Source: Winogradskyella schleiferi
GTDB lineage: Bacteria > Bacteroidota > Bacteroidia > Flavobacteriales > Flavobacteriaceae
Assembly: GCF_013394655.1 (NCBI RefSeq)
Contig: NZ_CP053351.1
Coordinates: 1,952,501-2,016,500, forward strand
Length of the DNA: 64,000 nt
Direction of reading: 5' to 3'
The notes under the pieces are model-generated. The model did no database searches. It worked only from the letters and a program-made list of their open reading frames with translations, and had not been told where the DNA came from. Positions 45,510 through 55,194 of this stretch are shown piece after piece. Numbering within the stretch: the stretch's first letter is position 1; every line of letters starts with the position of its first letter. Position numbers and translations under genes: made by a program.

Positions 45510-46120
45510 AAAATAACTTATAATTTACAAAAGTGAGATATGATATGTATAGACTTTCTCCCTCGGGTCTTCTCTCTGTCTAAAGCGGGTCATAGGCGTA
45601 TCATAAGCGGGTTCGCTATCGAAAATTCTTACATCAGAAAGTGATAACCATAAAGAACTACAAAAGCCCTCGATAACATCTAGGGCTTTTATATTTGAGT
45701 TAGTCGTACCGAATGTTTCTTTTTAGCGACTTCAAAAGTCAATTACTTTATGTTTCATTCAATAACTTAGACCCTAAAATTACACAGATAATCAGGTTTA
45801 AAAAACAACAATTTTAACCCATTACTAAAGGAAATTAACCATTTAAGAAACTGCACAAGTGTTTACAAATGATTGATATCCTGAAATATTATTTACAAGA
45901 TTAAGATATCGTTTTTTTTATTACCAATCGTTCCAATATTATTTTTAGTATTTGGTCGTAACTTATTGATTAAATATTACATAACCCAATTCATTAATAT
46001 CAAAACTTTTTATTTTAGTTGATAATAATAAAATGAATTACGTCAATATTATACGCTATAATGATACAATAAACATGTAATCGTCAGTATATTGAAACCT
46101 AACCATATGAAATAAAAGAA
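45510..46120. other. Intergenic region with terminator
   Basis: About 610 bases without a recognisable gene. It contains a terminator (45662-45690); the part nearest position 46121 should hold the promoter for the DUF302 gene. Confidence 0.6.
45662..45690. terminator. Terminator-like hairpin
   Basis: AAAAGCCCT pairs perfectly with AGGGCTTTT across an 11-base loop, followed by an AT-rich run. It may end the small gene at 45285-45509. Confidence 0.75.
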
Positions 46121-47050
46121 ATGATAAGTTTAAAATTTACCTCTATCCTGTTCAGTCTGCTGTTATTATCTTCAACTTGCAAAAATAGTAATGAGAACAA
46201 CCAAAACCCTATGAATACCTTCCCAGATACGGATGGCATAGGTTACATAGAAACTGACCAGTCTCCTGCCAGTGTTTACAATGCCATTATTTCAACTTTA
46301 AATGACAATGAAAACATTGGGATTGTTGCAGAAATCAATCATTCTGAAAATGCTGAAAACATTGGATTATCTTTAGATTTTACACGGACCGTGTATTTTG
46401 GAAATCCAAAGTTAGGAACACCTATTATGCAAAATAATATTAAAGCTGGATTAGATTTACCACAACGTATTACGGTATATACTGAGGAAGATGGGGATAC
46501 TGTGGTCGCCTATAATTCTGTTAATTACCTTGTTAAGAGATATAATTTAGGTAACATTTCAACTACGGAAATGATTGAAAATGCACTCACAAATATTGTT
46601 AATAGTGCAACCAACAAAGACGCGATTCTAAACGCGGTAACTCCACGACAGGGCAATGGAATTATTTCCGTTGCCAGTGAAAATGACTTTAATACGACCT
46701 ATAATTTAATTGTAGAAACTATAAATAAACTAGAAAAGGTGTCTGTAATGGCAGAATTAGATCATCAAGCCAATGCACAAAGCGCTTCCCTGACATTGAC
46801 ACCAGCTAAACTAATTATTTTTGGAAATCCTGCTTTAGGAACACCTTTGATGTCCGAGTCAAAAACCATAGCTTTAGATTTACCTCAAAAACTGTTAATC
46901 TACGAAGAGAGCAACGGAGACGTCATTATAATCTATAACGATCCTTTCTATTTGGCAGATAGACATAATGTTAACGATCACAATGACACTCTTGATATGA
47001 TTTCGCAAACTTTACGAAATATTTCAGCATCTGGAGCTTCTTCCGAGTAA
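46121..47050 (+). CDS. Tandem DUF302 lipoprotein
   Basis: A 309-residue protein with a lipoprotein signal (LLLSSTC, Cys20) and two copies of the DUF302 domain, about 37-165 and 177-300. Each copy carries a SVYNAI-type helix, the segment YFGNPKLGTP or IFGNPALGTP and DLPQRITVYTEEDGD or DLPQKLLIYEESNGD, followed by YN and a Tyr/Leu-rich end. DUF302 is a small alpha/beta fold of unknown role, sometimes next to cytochromes. The duplication is evident within the protein. Confidence 0.88.
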   Translation: MISLKFTSILFSLLLLSSTCKNSNENNQNPMNTFPDTDGIGYIETDQSPASVYNAIISTLNDNENIGIVAEINHSENAENIGLSLDFTRTVYFGNPKLGTPIMQNNIKAGLDLPQRITVYTEEDGDTVVAYNSVNYLVKRYNLGNISTTEMIENALTNIVNSATNKDAILNAVTPRQGNGIISVASENDFNTTYNLIVETINKLEKVSVMAELDHQANAQSASLTLTPAKLIIFGNPALGTPLMSESKTIALDLPQKLLIYEESNGDVIIIYNDPFYLADRHNVNDHNDTLDMISQTLRNISASGASSE

Positions 47051-47086
47051 ATAAAGAAAGTCATTTAAAGGACTCTTCCTTAACAC

Positions 47087-47120
47087 TTATATTAAATTAT
47101 GAGCGAATCATTTAATATAA
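47087..47120. promoter_or_regulatory. AT-rich perfect inverted repeat
   Basis: TTATATTAAAT and ATTTAATATAA are 11-bp perfect arms around a 12-base loop, 37 bases past the DUF302 stop. There is no long T run, so it may be a weak terminator or a stabilising 3' hairpin rather than a standard terminator. Confidence 0.4.
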
Positions 47121-47256
47121 AATTGGAAAATACTTGGGATTGAAACCCGGAATATGTCCTGTAACTTAAAATTTCAATAAACCATTTGAATATTATACCA
47201 ATAAGACCCAAAATTTAATCTTACCTTCGCTCAATTTTCTATAGACCATTAAATTC

Positions 47257-48177
47257 ATGACATCCTACTACAAAGACATCATAGAAACCGCTTATAATAA
47301 AGTACGTTTACTTAAAGACGAAGGGGAATTAGCGACCTATATTCCTGAACTCGCCAACATAGATCCTACAAAATTTGGAGTCCATATGACCAACATCGAT
47401 GGCAGCAGTTTTGGAATTGGTGATCATCAGGAAAAATTCTCAATCCAAAGTATTGCCAAAGTACTATCATTAGCCTTGGCATATAAAATTATTGGAGAAG
47501 ACTTATGGAAACGCGTCGATGTGGAACCTTCTGGCACTAAATTCGATTCCTTGTTATTATTGGAAACCTACAAGGGCATTCCACGTAATCCGTTTGTAAA
47601 TTCCGGTGCCATCGTGATTTGCGACATATTAATGTCACATCTCGACAACGCCAAGAAGGAATTTTTGGATTTTGTTAGGGACTTGAGTGGCTTACCACAT
47701 CTTACCTACTCCTATAAAATAGCCGATTCCGAAAAAAGAACCGGTTACAGAAATGTTGCACTCTGTAATTTTATTAAATCCTTTGGAAATATTAAAAACG
47801 AACCCGCAGAAGTACTCGATTTCTATTTCGATATGTGTTCTTTAGAAATGACATGTCAGCAACTGTCACAGACCTTTACCTTTTTAGCCAATAATGGTCA
47901 TAAAATATCAGATGGTTCAAAAATTATTTCGAAAACAAAATCAAAACGTATCAATGCCTTAATGCTAACCTGTGGTTTTTACGACGAATCTGGCGAGTTT
48001 GCCTTTCGAGTAGGCTTACCTGGTAAAAGTGGCGTTGGTGGTGGCATCGTAACGCTCTATCCGAATAATTATGCAATTGCCGTTTGGAGTCCAAAATTAA
48101 ATAAGCACGGCAATTCCTTTAGAGGCATGGAACTGCTTGAGGATGTCACCACATATTCTGAATTGAGTATTTTTTAA
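47257..48177 (+). CDS. glsA: Glutaminase A
   Basis: A 306-residue protein of the serine-dependent beta-lactamase-like glutaminase family: SIQSIAKVLSLALAY carries the S-x-x-K pair, NPFVNSGAIVICD follows, and GLPGKSGVGGGIVTLYP is a late family signature. It hydrolyses glutamine to glutamate and ammonia. It lies about 170 bases upstream of the DUF2126 operon and on the same strand, which may be chance or may supply glutamate to the tagging locus. Confidence 0.93.
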   Translation: MTSYYKDIIETAYNKVRLLKDEGELATYIPELANIDPTKFGVHMTNIDGSSFGIGDHQEKFSIQSIAKVLSLALAYKIIGEDLWKRVDVEPSGTKFDSLLLLETYKGIPRNPFVNSGAIVICDILMSHLDNAKKEFLDFVRDLSGLPHLTYSYKIADSEKRTGYRNVALCNFIKSFGNIKNEPAEVLDFYFDMCSLEMTCQQLSQTFTFLANNGHKISDGSKIISKTKSKRINALMLTCGFYDESGEFAFRVGLPGKSGVGGGIVTLYPNNYAIAVWSPKLNKHGNSFRGMELLEDVTTYSELSIF

Positions 48178-48281
48178 TGTTTTTATTCCTAAATTAATAG
48201 TCTATTCTGCTTTTAACATATTTTTTCGTAAAAAGTGAAATAAACGTGTGATTTCAATACTTTTTCCTTATTTTAAAAACT

Positions 48282-48289
48282 TAAATTTG
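48282..48289 (+). promoter_or_regulatory. Candidate -7 box for the DUF2126 operon
   Basis: TAAATTTG fits TAnnTTTG and lies 54 bases before the ATG at 48344. No -33 element is clear. Confidence 0.4.
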
Positions 48290-48343
48290 TTTCTGAATTT
48301 AGTAGCTTCCGAGCTATTTCATTTATAATATCTATTCTAATCT

Positions 48344-51300
48344 ATGGCATTAAAAATTGTAATATCCCACAAAACCACCTATAAGTACGATCGTAAAGTC
48401 TCATTATCACCTCATGTGTTTAGATTACGTCCTGCGCCTCATTCCAGAACACCAATTGAATCCTATTCCTTAAAAATAAAGCCTGAAAACCAATTCTTCA
48501 ATTGGCAACAAGACCCATTTGGTAATTATGTGGCGCGTTTGGTATTTCCAGATAAAACCGATGAACTATCAATCGATGTTGAAATTATTGCGGATTTAAA
48601 AACCATCAATCCCTTTGATTTCTTTATTGAAGAGTCTGCGGAAGAATTTCCTTTTGAATATTCAGAAACAGTTAAAAAGGAATTACAGCCTTATTTAGAA
48701 ATTACGGATAAAGGCAAATTGTTAAAAGAATTTTTAAAAACTCTGGATTATACACCTAGAAAAACCATTTATTTCTTAATTCATGTCAATCAAAAGATTT
48801 ATGAATATTTAAATTACAACATCCGAATGGATCCTGGTGTACAGACCTGTGAAGAAACTTTAGAGACAAAAACAGGATCTTGTAGGGATTATGCGTGGTT
48901 ATTTGTGCAAACCTTACGACATTTAGGTTTTGGTGCACGATTTGTCTCGGGTTATTTGGTACAGTTAAGTTCGGATGAAAAATCATTGGATGGGCCATCT
49001 GGTCCTGAAGAGGACTTTACAGATTTACATGCTTGGGCAGAAGTTTATTTGCCAGGTGCTGGCTGGATCGGCTTTGATGCCACGTCTGGATTACTCGCTG
49101 GCGAAGGTCATATTCCTTTGGCCTGCACACCTTCTTTTGAAAGTGCTGCACCTGTATCTGGTATGACCGATAAATGTGAAACGGAATTCTTTTTTGAAAA
49201 CTCCGTAAAACGAATTTTTGAATCGCCAAGAGTTACAAAACCTTATACCGAAGACCAATGGAAAGCCATTGATAAACTCGGTCATAAAGTAGAAAAGCAA
49301 TTACAAAAAAATGACGTGCGCCTAACCATGGGTGGCGAACCGACTTTTATTTCTATTGATGATCTGGAATCTCCTGAATGGAATACGGATGCAGATGGAC
49401 CGCACAAACGTCAACTAGCTAAAGATTTATCCAAGCGATTGCACCATGCATTTGGAAAAGGTGGTGTGCTACACCATGCCCAAGGAAAATGGTATCCAGG
49501 CGAACCTTTACCACGATGGCAAATAGAAATTTGTTGGCGAAAAGATCAAAGACCTATTTGGTACAACAAAAAGTATTTGGCCACTTATGCCGATGACTAC
49601 ACAGTACCGCCTGATACGGATAAATTATTTTTAGAAACCTTAACGACCTATTTAGGTGTTTCCAAAGCACATATTTTACCCGGTTTTGAAGATGCGTTTT
49701 ACTTTTTATGGGAACACGGCAACCTTCCAATAGACATCGACCCTACAAAGGACCGAGACAATACTTTAGTAAAAAACAAATTAAAGGAGATTCTCGAAAA
49801 TGGCACGTCAACACCTGTTGGGTATTTATTGCCTTTAAACCGTACAAAAGGAAAATGGTTCACTAGTGAATGGGAGTTTAGAAGACAACACTTATTCTTA
49901 ACACCAGGAAATTCACCAATGGGATTAAGATTGCCATTAAATTCATTATTGGAAAAATCAGAACACGAAGTTTTCCCATCCTATGAACCCGATTTATTTT
50001 CTCAAAAGAAGCGTTTACCAAGTTTTAGGGATATTGTTAAAAAACGACATAAAGAATTTTTAGAAAAAGGATTAGATACTGATCAACCTAATTATTTTGT
50101 AAGAACGGCTATCTGTTCAGAAATAAGAGACGGTAAATTGTATTTGTTTTTACCTCCATTGGACTCGGCTGAGAACTTTTTGGATCTAATTGCGGCTATC
50201 GAATTTACAGCCAAAGAACTAAAAATTCCTGTAATCATGGAAGGTTACGATCCACCAAAAGATAACCGATTGGAATCGCTTAAAATAACACCAGATCCAG
50301 GTGTCATTGAAGTCAATGTGCATCCGGTAACCAATTGGAAAGATTTATGCCACAACACTTTTACATTCTATGAACAAGCCAAATTATCCCGATTAGGTAC
50401 AGAAAAGTTTATGCTAGATGGTAAGCATACTGGCACTGGTGGAGGAAACCACGTGACGCTGGGAGGTACAAGTCCTGCGGATAGTCCGCTATTGCGACAA
50501 CCAAGTTTGTTACGCAGTTTATTAACTTTTTGGCAACATCATCCAGGTTTAAGTTACTTATTTTCTGGTTCTTTTGTTGGACCTACAAGTCAGGCGCCAA
50601 GAGTAGATGAAGCACGTCAAGATAATTTGTATGAATTGGAAATTGCCTTTAGTCAAATTCCTAAAAAAGGTGAAGTGCCGTATTGGTTAACAGATCGTTT
50701 GTTCCGACACTTATTGACGGATTTAACAGGAAACACACACCGAGCGGAATTCTGTATCGATAAATTATATTCGCCAGATTCGTCTTCAGGACGTTTGGGT
50801 ATTTTGGAATTGCGTGGTTTTGATATGCCACCACATCCAAAGATGAGTTTAGTTCAAATGCTATTGGTAAGAGCCTTGGTATCTTGGTTCTGGAAAAAAC
50901 CTTATGAACATAACTTGGTGCGTTGGGGAACGGAATTGCATGATAAATTTTTGATAGAACATTATGTTCGTGAAGATATTAAGGACATTGTCTCTCAATT
51001 GAATAAAGCAGGTTACCAATTTGAAGAAGATTGGTTTAATCCATTTTTCGAATTTAGATTTCCACTTCATGGCATGGTAGAAATCAATACGATCCACTTA
51101 GAATTAAGAGCAGGCATTGAACCTTGGAATGTTTTAGGAGAAGAAATGACTGGTGGTGGAACAGCCAGATACGTTGATTCTTCTTTGGAACGACTGCAAG
51201 TAAAAGTCTCTAATTTTGTCGATGAACGTTATGTATTAACCTGTAACGGCGTAAAAGTGCAATTAAAAAGTACAGGTGTAAAAGGCGAATATGTTTCTGG

Positions 51301-51676
51301 CATTCGATACAAGGCATGGAATCCGTATTCTGCATTACACCCAACAATTGAAGCAGATACACCTTTGGTTTTTGATATCGTCGATACTTGGAACAAGCGT
51401 TCCATTGGTGGTTGTACCTATTTTGTTTCGCATCCTGGAGGTCGATCTTATGATGTGCATCCTGTGAATAGTTTTGAAGCAGAATCGAGAAGAATTAACC
51501 GTTTTTGGGAATTTGGACATACACAAGGAGAAATTAGTCCTTTTGAAAATATGACTTTTGATACAGAACCGACGTCCAGAAGCGTTCAAGAAAAAAGTAG
51601 CTCAAAACGTTTTTCTTATAAAGAATTACCAGTTAATTTTGAATTTCCTTATACTTTAGATTTACGTAAAAAATAA
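48344..51676 (+). CDS. Giant transglutaminase-DUF2126 protein
   Basis: A 1110-residue protein. Residues 1-85 form a beta-sandwich (bacterial transglutaminase-like N domain: ISHKTTYKYDRKVSLSPHVF), then a transglutaminase-like domain with a complete triad: Cys180 (KTGSCRDYAWLF), His229 (LHAWAEVY) and Asp245 (WIGFDATSG). From about 320 on, DUF2126 (COG4196) starts with VRLTMGGEPTFISIDDLE and contains DGKHTGTGGGNHVTLGG (about 695-711), a motif reminiscent of glutamine-synthetase-type ligases. Such proteins accompany ATP-grasp/alpha-E genes. The enzyme may ligate or cleave peptide bonds; the substrate is unknown. Confidence 0.92.
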   Translation: MALKIVISHKTTYKYDRKVSLSPHVFRLRPAPHSRTPIESYSLKIKPENQFFNWQQDPFGNYVARLVFPDKTDELSIDVEIIADLKTINPFDFFIEESAEEFPFEYSETVKKELQPYLEITDKGKLLKEFLKTLDYTPRKTIYFLIHVNQKIYEYLNYNIRMDPGVQTCEETLETKTGSCRDYAWLFVQTLRHLGFGARFVSGYLVQLSSDEKSLDGPSGPEEDFTDLHAWAEVYLPGAGWIGFDATSGLLAGEGHIPLACTPSFESAAPVSGMTDKCETEFFFENSVKRIFESPRVTKPYTEDQWKAIDKLGHKVEKQLQKNDVRLTMGGEPTFISIDDLESPEWNTDADGPHKRQLAKDLSKRLHHAFGKGGVLHHAQGKWYPGEPLPRWQIEICWRKDQRPIWYNKKYLATYADDYTVPPDTDKLFLETLTTYLGVSKAHILPGFEDAFYFLWEHGNLPIDIDPTKDRDNTLVKNKLKEILENGTSTPVGYLLPLNRTKGKWFTSEWEFRRQHLFLTPGNSPMGLRLPLNSLLEKSEHEVFPSYEPDLFSQKKRLPSFRDIVKKRHKEFLEKGLDTDQPNYFVRTAICSEIRDGKLYLFLPPLDSAENFLDLIAAIEFTAKELKIPVIMEGYDPPKDNRLESLKITPDPGVIEVNVHPVTNWKDLCHNTFTFYEQAKLSRLGTEKFMLDGKHTGTGGGNHVTLGGTSPADSPLLRQPSLLRSLLTFWQHHPGLSYLFSGSFVGPTSQAPRVDEARQDNLYELEIAFSQIPKKGEVPYWLTDRLFRHLLTDLTGNTHRAEFCIDKLYSPDSSSGRLGILELRGFDMPPHPKMSLVQMLLVRALVSWFWKKPYEHNLVRWGTELHDKFLIEHYVREDIKDIVSQLNKAGYQFEEDWFNPFFEFRFPLHGMVEINTIHLELRAGIEPWNVLGEEMTGGGTARYVDSSLERLQVKVSNFVDERYVLTCNGVKVQLKSTGVKGEYVSGIRYKAWNPYSALHPTIEADTPLVFDIVDTWNKRSIGGCTYFVSHPGGRSYDVHPVNSFEAESRRINRFWEFGHTQGEISPFENMTFDTEPTSRSVQEKSSSKRFSYKELPVNFEFPYTLDLRKK

Positions 51677-51696
51677 ATAGCGTTGTTGCATATTAT

Positions 51697-54249
51697 ATGA
51701 AGACCGTAACAAAAACCTTATTTGAAAACTATTTTTCGGCATCTACACGCTATGATGAATTGCTCACGTCCAAAATGGACATAAAAGACAACTGGAAAGT
51801 ATTGTCTCAGAATTTATCTAAAATAGGCCCTGAAAATTTAGCTTTAAAGCAAACAGAGATCGATTGGCTTTTGGCAGAGAATGGCGTTACTTATAATGTT
51901 TACAACGACCCAAAAGGATTAAACAGACCTTGGGATTTAAACGTTGTTCCTTATATTATTCATCAAAATGAGTGGAATAAGGTTGAAAAAGGCATTCAAC
52001 AACGTGCGGAACTATTAAATCTTGTTTTAAAAGATTTATACGGAAAAAGAGAGTTGCTTAAAAACGGTATTATTCCTCCAGAAGTCATTTATGCCCATAG
52101 TGGATTTCTAAGGTCTTGCGATAAAATTCAGTATAAAACGTCTAAACAGCTTTTAATATATGCTGCAGATTTAGCGAGAGGTCCAGATGGCAGATTGTGG
52201 GTTGTAAATGATAGAACACAAGCACCTTCTGGTATGGGTTATGCTTTGGAAAACCGATTTTCTACTAGTAAAATTTTTCCAGAGCTATATACCAATATCA
52301 ATGTTGCCCAACCTTCTAATTTCTTTAACGACCTAAACGAGTTGTTACTCAATTCGGCAACTACAAATGTAGAAAGTCCCATGGTTGTAATTCTAACACC
52401 AGGACCGCATAATGAAACCTATTTTGAACATTCCTATCTGTCTTCATTTTTAGGGCATCCACTAGTTAAAGGAAATGATTTAGTCGTAAGACACGGCAAA
52501 GTTTGGTTAAAATCCTTAAAAGGGTTAAAACAAGTCGATGTTATTCTAAGACGAATTGACGACAGCTTTATGGATCCCTTAGAATTACGAGAAGATTCTT
52601 ATTTAGGTGTCGCTGGTTTATTGGAAGCCGTGCGTTTGCAAAATGTGACCATTGTAAATCCTATTGGTAGTGGTGTATTGGAAAATCCTGCTTTGAATCC
52701 TTTCATGAAAAATATTTGTAAGTATTTTTTAGATGCAGACTTAATGCTTCCACAAATAGCCTCATGGTGGTGTGGTCAAGAAAAAGAACGAAAACACGTG
52801 CTGGAAGATTTATCGTCCTTTGTAGTAAAACGAATTGATAGATCCAATAGAGAGCATATCTATTTTTGTGAATTTTTAGACAAAAAAGCACTCGAGAATC
52901 TTAAAAAAGAAATTTTGAATTATCCACATAAATTTGTGGCACAGGAAAAAATATCATTTTCCACCGCACCAAATTTTGTAAAAAGCGAACTGGAACCTCG
53001 TAAAATTTCATGTCGAACATTTGCCATTGCTAAAGATTCTAGTTATTCCGTGATGCCAGGTGGTTTGGTTAGAGTGGCTCCAGAACGGGAAGAATTGTTT
53101 GTTTCTAATCAACGAGGTGGAACCAGTAAAGATTTTTGGGTGGTCAATGACTTGCCACAGCCAAATCTTCAAAATTATTCTTGGAACAAATCGAATTCCA
53201 GTGCATCAACGGGATTGAATGATGTTCCTAGTAATACGGCAGAAAATTTATTTTGGTCAGGTCGCTATATTGGTAGAGCTTTGGTAACTGCCAGATATTT
53301 ACGAATGGTCTTAAGTCAGATGACACATGCCCAATACAATGATCGAAAGCCGGAATCTGAAAGCCTTAAAATACTATTTCAATCCATAACAAAAATTACA
53401 TCCACCTTTCCCGGATTTATGTCCGAAAATGATGAGGTACTGAATAATCCACTCAAAGAAATAAAAGCAATTATTTTAGATGAAAATAAAGTGGGTAGTT
53501 TTGCGCAATCCATGCAAAGTTTCAACACCTCCTATTATTCGTTACGTAATTTGTGGTCTAGGGATATGTGGCGTGTTTTTGATGGCATACAGAAGCATAT
53601 AAAAACTTTAAAAAAGGAAGATAGTTACACCGTTTTTAAACTGACGAATTTCTTTGATAAAATCATTACCAGACTCATCGCTTTTATGGCCCTGACCGAA
53701 GAGAGTATTTTAGTACGTCAAGGGCTCCTACTCTACTTTATTGGTTTACAGCTAGAGAATAGTGCTATGAATATAGAAAAGTTTCGAGCGTTGTTGATTG
53801 TGAATTATGATGAGGAATTAGAATATGAAATTTTAGAATCCTTATTAAACAGCCATGAAAGTTTGAACATCTACAGATATAGTTATAACTCCTATCTAAG
53901 TTTAGAAAACGTTTTGAATTTAATCATTTTAGATAAAGAATATGCTAGATCATTAACCTATCAAATGCACCGATTAAAAAAAGACATTGATAAGTTACCT
54001 GTAACAAATAAAAATGCAGAACTAACGATTTGCCAGCAGAACATGAACATTGTTATTTCAAAAATGGAAGGATTAAATATAACAGACTTGTTAACGATCA
54101 ATCCAGAATCCAATATGCGTGACAACTTAGATCATTCCCTTTCAGAGTTAAGTGATTTATTACATACAACGTCGTTGTCTATTTCAGATACTTATTTTAA
54201 TCATTCACAACCACAAAAACAGTTGGTTGATCGTAATATAACGACTTAA
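51697..54249 (+). CDS. Circularly permuted ATP-grasp fused to alpha-E domain
   Basis: An 850-residue protein: a type 2 circularly permuted ATP-grasp (about 60-480, GVTYNVYNDPKGLNRPWDL, YFEHSYLSSFLG, RRIDDSFMDPLELRED, FVSNQRGGTSKDFWVV) followed by an alpha-E domain (about 510-840, starts TAENLFWSGRYIGRALVTAR). Against the separate paralog (58295-59731) the acidic metal motif is NDR instead of EDN and the glycine-rich loop DASGGYGM is replaced by DRSNREHI. This is characteristic of the fused subfamily and may mean a different or lost ATP chemistry. It lies 20 bases after the DUF2126 gene and 1 base before the next transglutaminase. Confidence 0.92.
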   Translation: MKTVTKTLFENYFSASTRYDELLTSKMDIKDNWKVLSQNLSKIGPENLALKQTEIDWLLAENGVTYNVYNDPKGLNRPWDLNVVPYIIHQNEWNKVEKGIQQRAELLNLVLKDLYGKRELLKNGIIPPEVIYAHSGFLRSCDKIQYKTSKQLLIYAADLARGPDGRLWVVNDRTQAPSGMGYALENRFSTSKIFPELYTNINVAQPSNFFNDLNELLLNSATTNVESPMVVILTPGPHNETYFEHSYLSSFLGHPLVKGNDLVVRHGKVWLKSLKGLKQVDVILRRIDDSFMDPLELREDSYLGVAGLLEAVRLQNVTIVNPIGSGVLENPALNPFMKNICKYFLDADLMLPQIASWWCGQEKERKHVLEDLSSFVVKRIDRSNREHIYFCEFLDKKALENLKKEILNYPHKFVAQEKISFSTAPNFVKSELEPRKISCRTFAIAKDSSYSVMPGGLVRVAPEREELFVSNQRGGTSKDFWVVNDLPQPNLQNYSWNKSNSSASTGLNDVPSNTAENLFWSGRYIGRALVTARYLRMVLSQMTHAQYNDRKPESESLKILFQSITKITSTFPGFMSENDEVLNNPLKEIKAIILDENKVGSFAQSMQSFNTSYYSLRNLWSRDMWRVFDGIQKHIKTLKKEDSYTVFKLTNFFDKIITRLIAFMALTEESILVRQGLLLYFIGLQLENSAMNIEKFRALLIVNYDEELEYEILESLLNSHESLNIYRYSYNSYLSLENVLNLIILDKEYARSLTYQMHRLKKDIDKLPVTNKNAELTICQQNMNIVISKMEGLNITDLLTINPESNMRDNLDHSLSELSDLLHTTSLSISDTYFNHSQPQKQLVDRNITT

Positions 54250-54250
54250 T

Positions 54251-55177
54251 ATGATTTTCGATCTTTGGCACAAAACGAAATATACCTACGAGCATGGAGC
54301 TTCATTTTGTCATAATATGACCACTATAAAACCTAAAAGTTTTCCAGGTCAAACACTTTTGGATTATAAATTAGAAATCTCTCCTACGCCAACAGACCTC
54401 TCAGAACGACTGGATTTTTTCGGGAATGCGGTCACGCGTTTCTCTATACAACAACATCATAAGGAATTGGTGGTTATTGCAAGAAGCAAAGTAGAACGAA
54501 ATTATGAGGCTCAATTTAATGCCGAACAATTTTCGATAGGAAAAAAAATCACTATTGAAGACACCTTAAAACATTTAAAAAAAACAGATGCTGATAGTAT
54601 TGATGTACGACAATTTGTGATGCCTTCGCCTCTAATTTCAAAAGGAAATGAAGATATCGCCAATTATGCATCCATATCTTTTAAACCAGAACGTTCATTT
54701 TATGAAGCGACGTACGAACTAATGCAGCGGATTTACACCGATTTTGATTTTGTACCAGGATTCACAAATATTGCAACACCATTAACAGAAGTGATGGTAG
54801 CCAAAAAAGGCGTATGTCAAGATTTTGCACAAATAGCCATTGCCTGTGTTCGATCTATGGGTTTGCCTGCTAAATATGTTAGTGGTTATATAGAAACTGT
54901 TCCACCAAAAGGAAAAGAAAAATTAATTGGAACTGATGCGTCCCACGCATGGTTTTCTGTTTATCTCCCGAATTTTGGATGGGTGGATTTCGATCCAACA
55001 AATAACCAAATTCCAAAAGACCAGCATATTGTAGTGGCGCATGGTAGAGATTATTATGACGTACCACCTTTAAAAGGCGTTATTTACAGTATGGGTAAAA
55101 ACAAAATGGAAGTTTCAGTGGATTTGAGACCGGCAACATCACATCTCAATCAAATGCAGAGTCAATCGCAACAGTAA
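54251..55177 (+). CDS. Transglutaminase-like cysteine protease (plus arm)
   Basis: A 308-residue protein with the usual N-terminal sandwich (FDLWHKTKYTYEHGASFCHN) and a transglutaminase-like domain with an intact triad: Cys189 (KKGVCQDFAQIA), His232 (ASHAWFSVYLP) and Asp248 (WVDFDPTNN). It starts one base after the ATP-grasp/alpha-E gene, so the three form one transcript. In this family the fold usually breaks or transfers peptide bonds. The gene ends 17 bases from the opposing arm. Confidence 0.93.
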   Translation: MIFDLWHKTKYTYEHGASFCHNMTTIKPKSFPGQTLLDYKLEISPTPTDLSERLDFFGNAVTRFSIQQHHKELVVIARSKVERNYEAQFNAEQFSIGKKITIEDTLKHLKKTDADSIDVRQFVMPSPLISKGNEDIANYASISFKPERSFYEATYELMQRIYTDFDFVPGFTNIATPLTEVMVAKKGVCQDFAQIAIACVRSMGLPAKYVSGYIETVPPKGKEKLIGTDASHAWFSVYLPNFGWVDFDPTNNQIPKDQHIVVAHGRDYYDVPPLKGVIYSMGKNKMEVSVDLRPATSHLNQMQSQSQQ

Positions 55178-55194
55178 TTTCTATTTCATAATCC

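Noticed and set aside
45510..46120. Possible small RNA or missed gene in a long gap
   Set aside because: Only a terminator-like hairpin is clear; no frame or structure strong enough to call.
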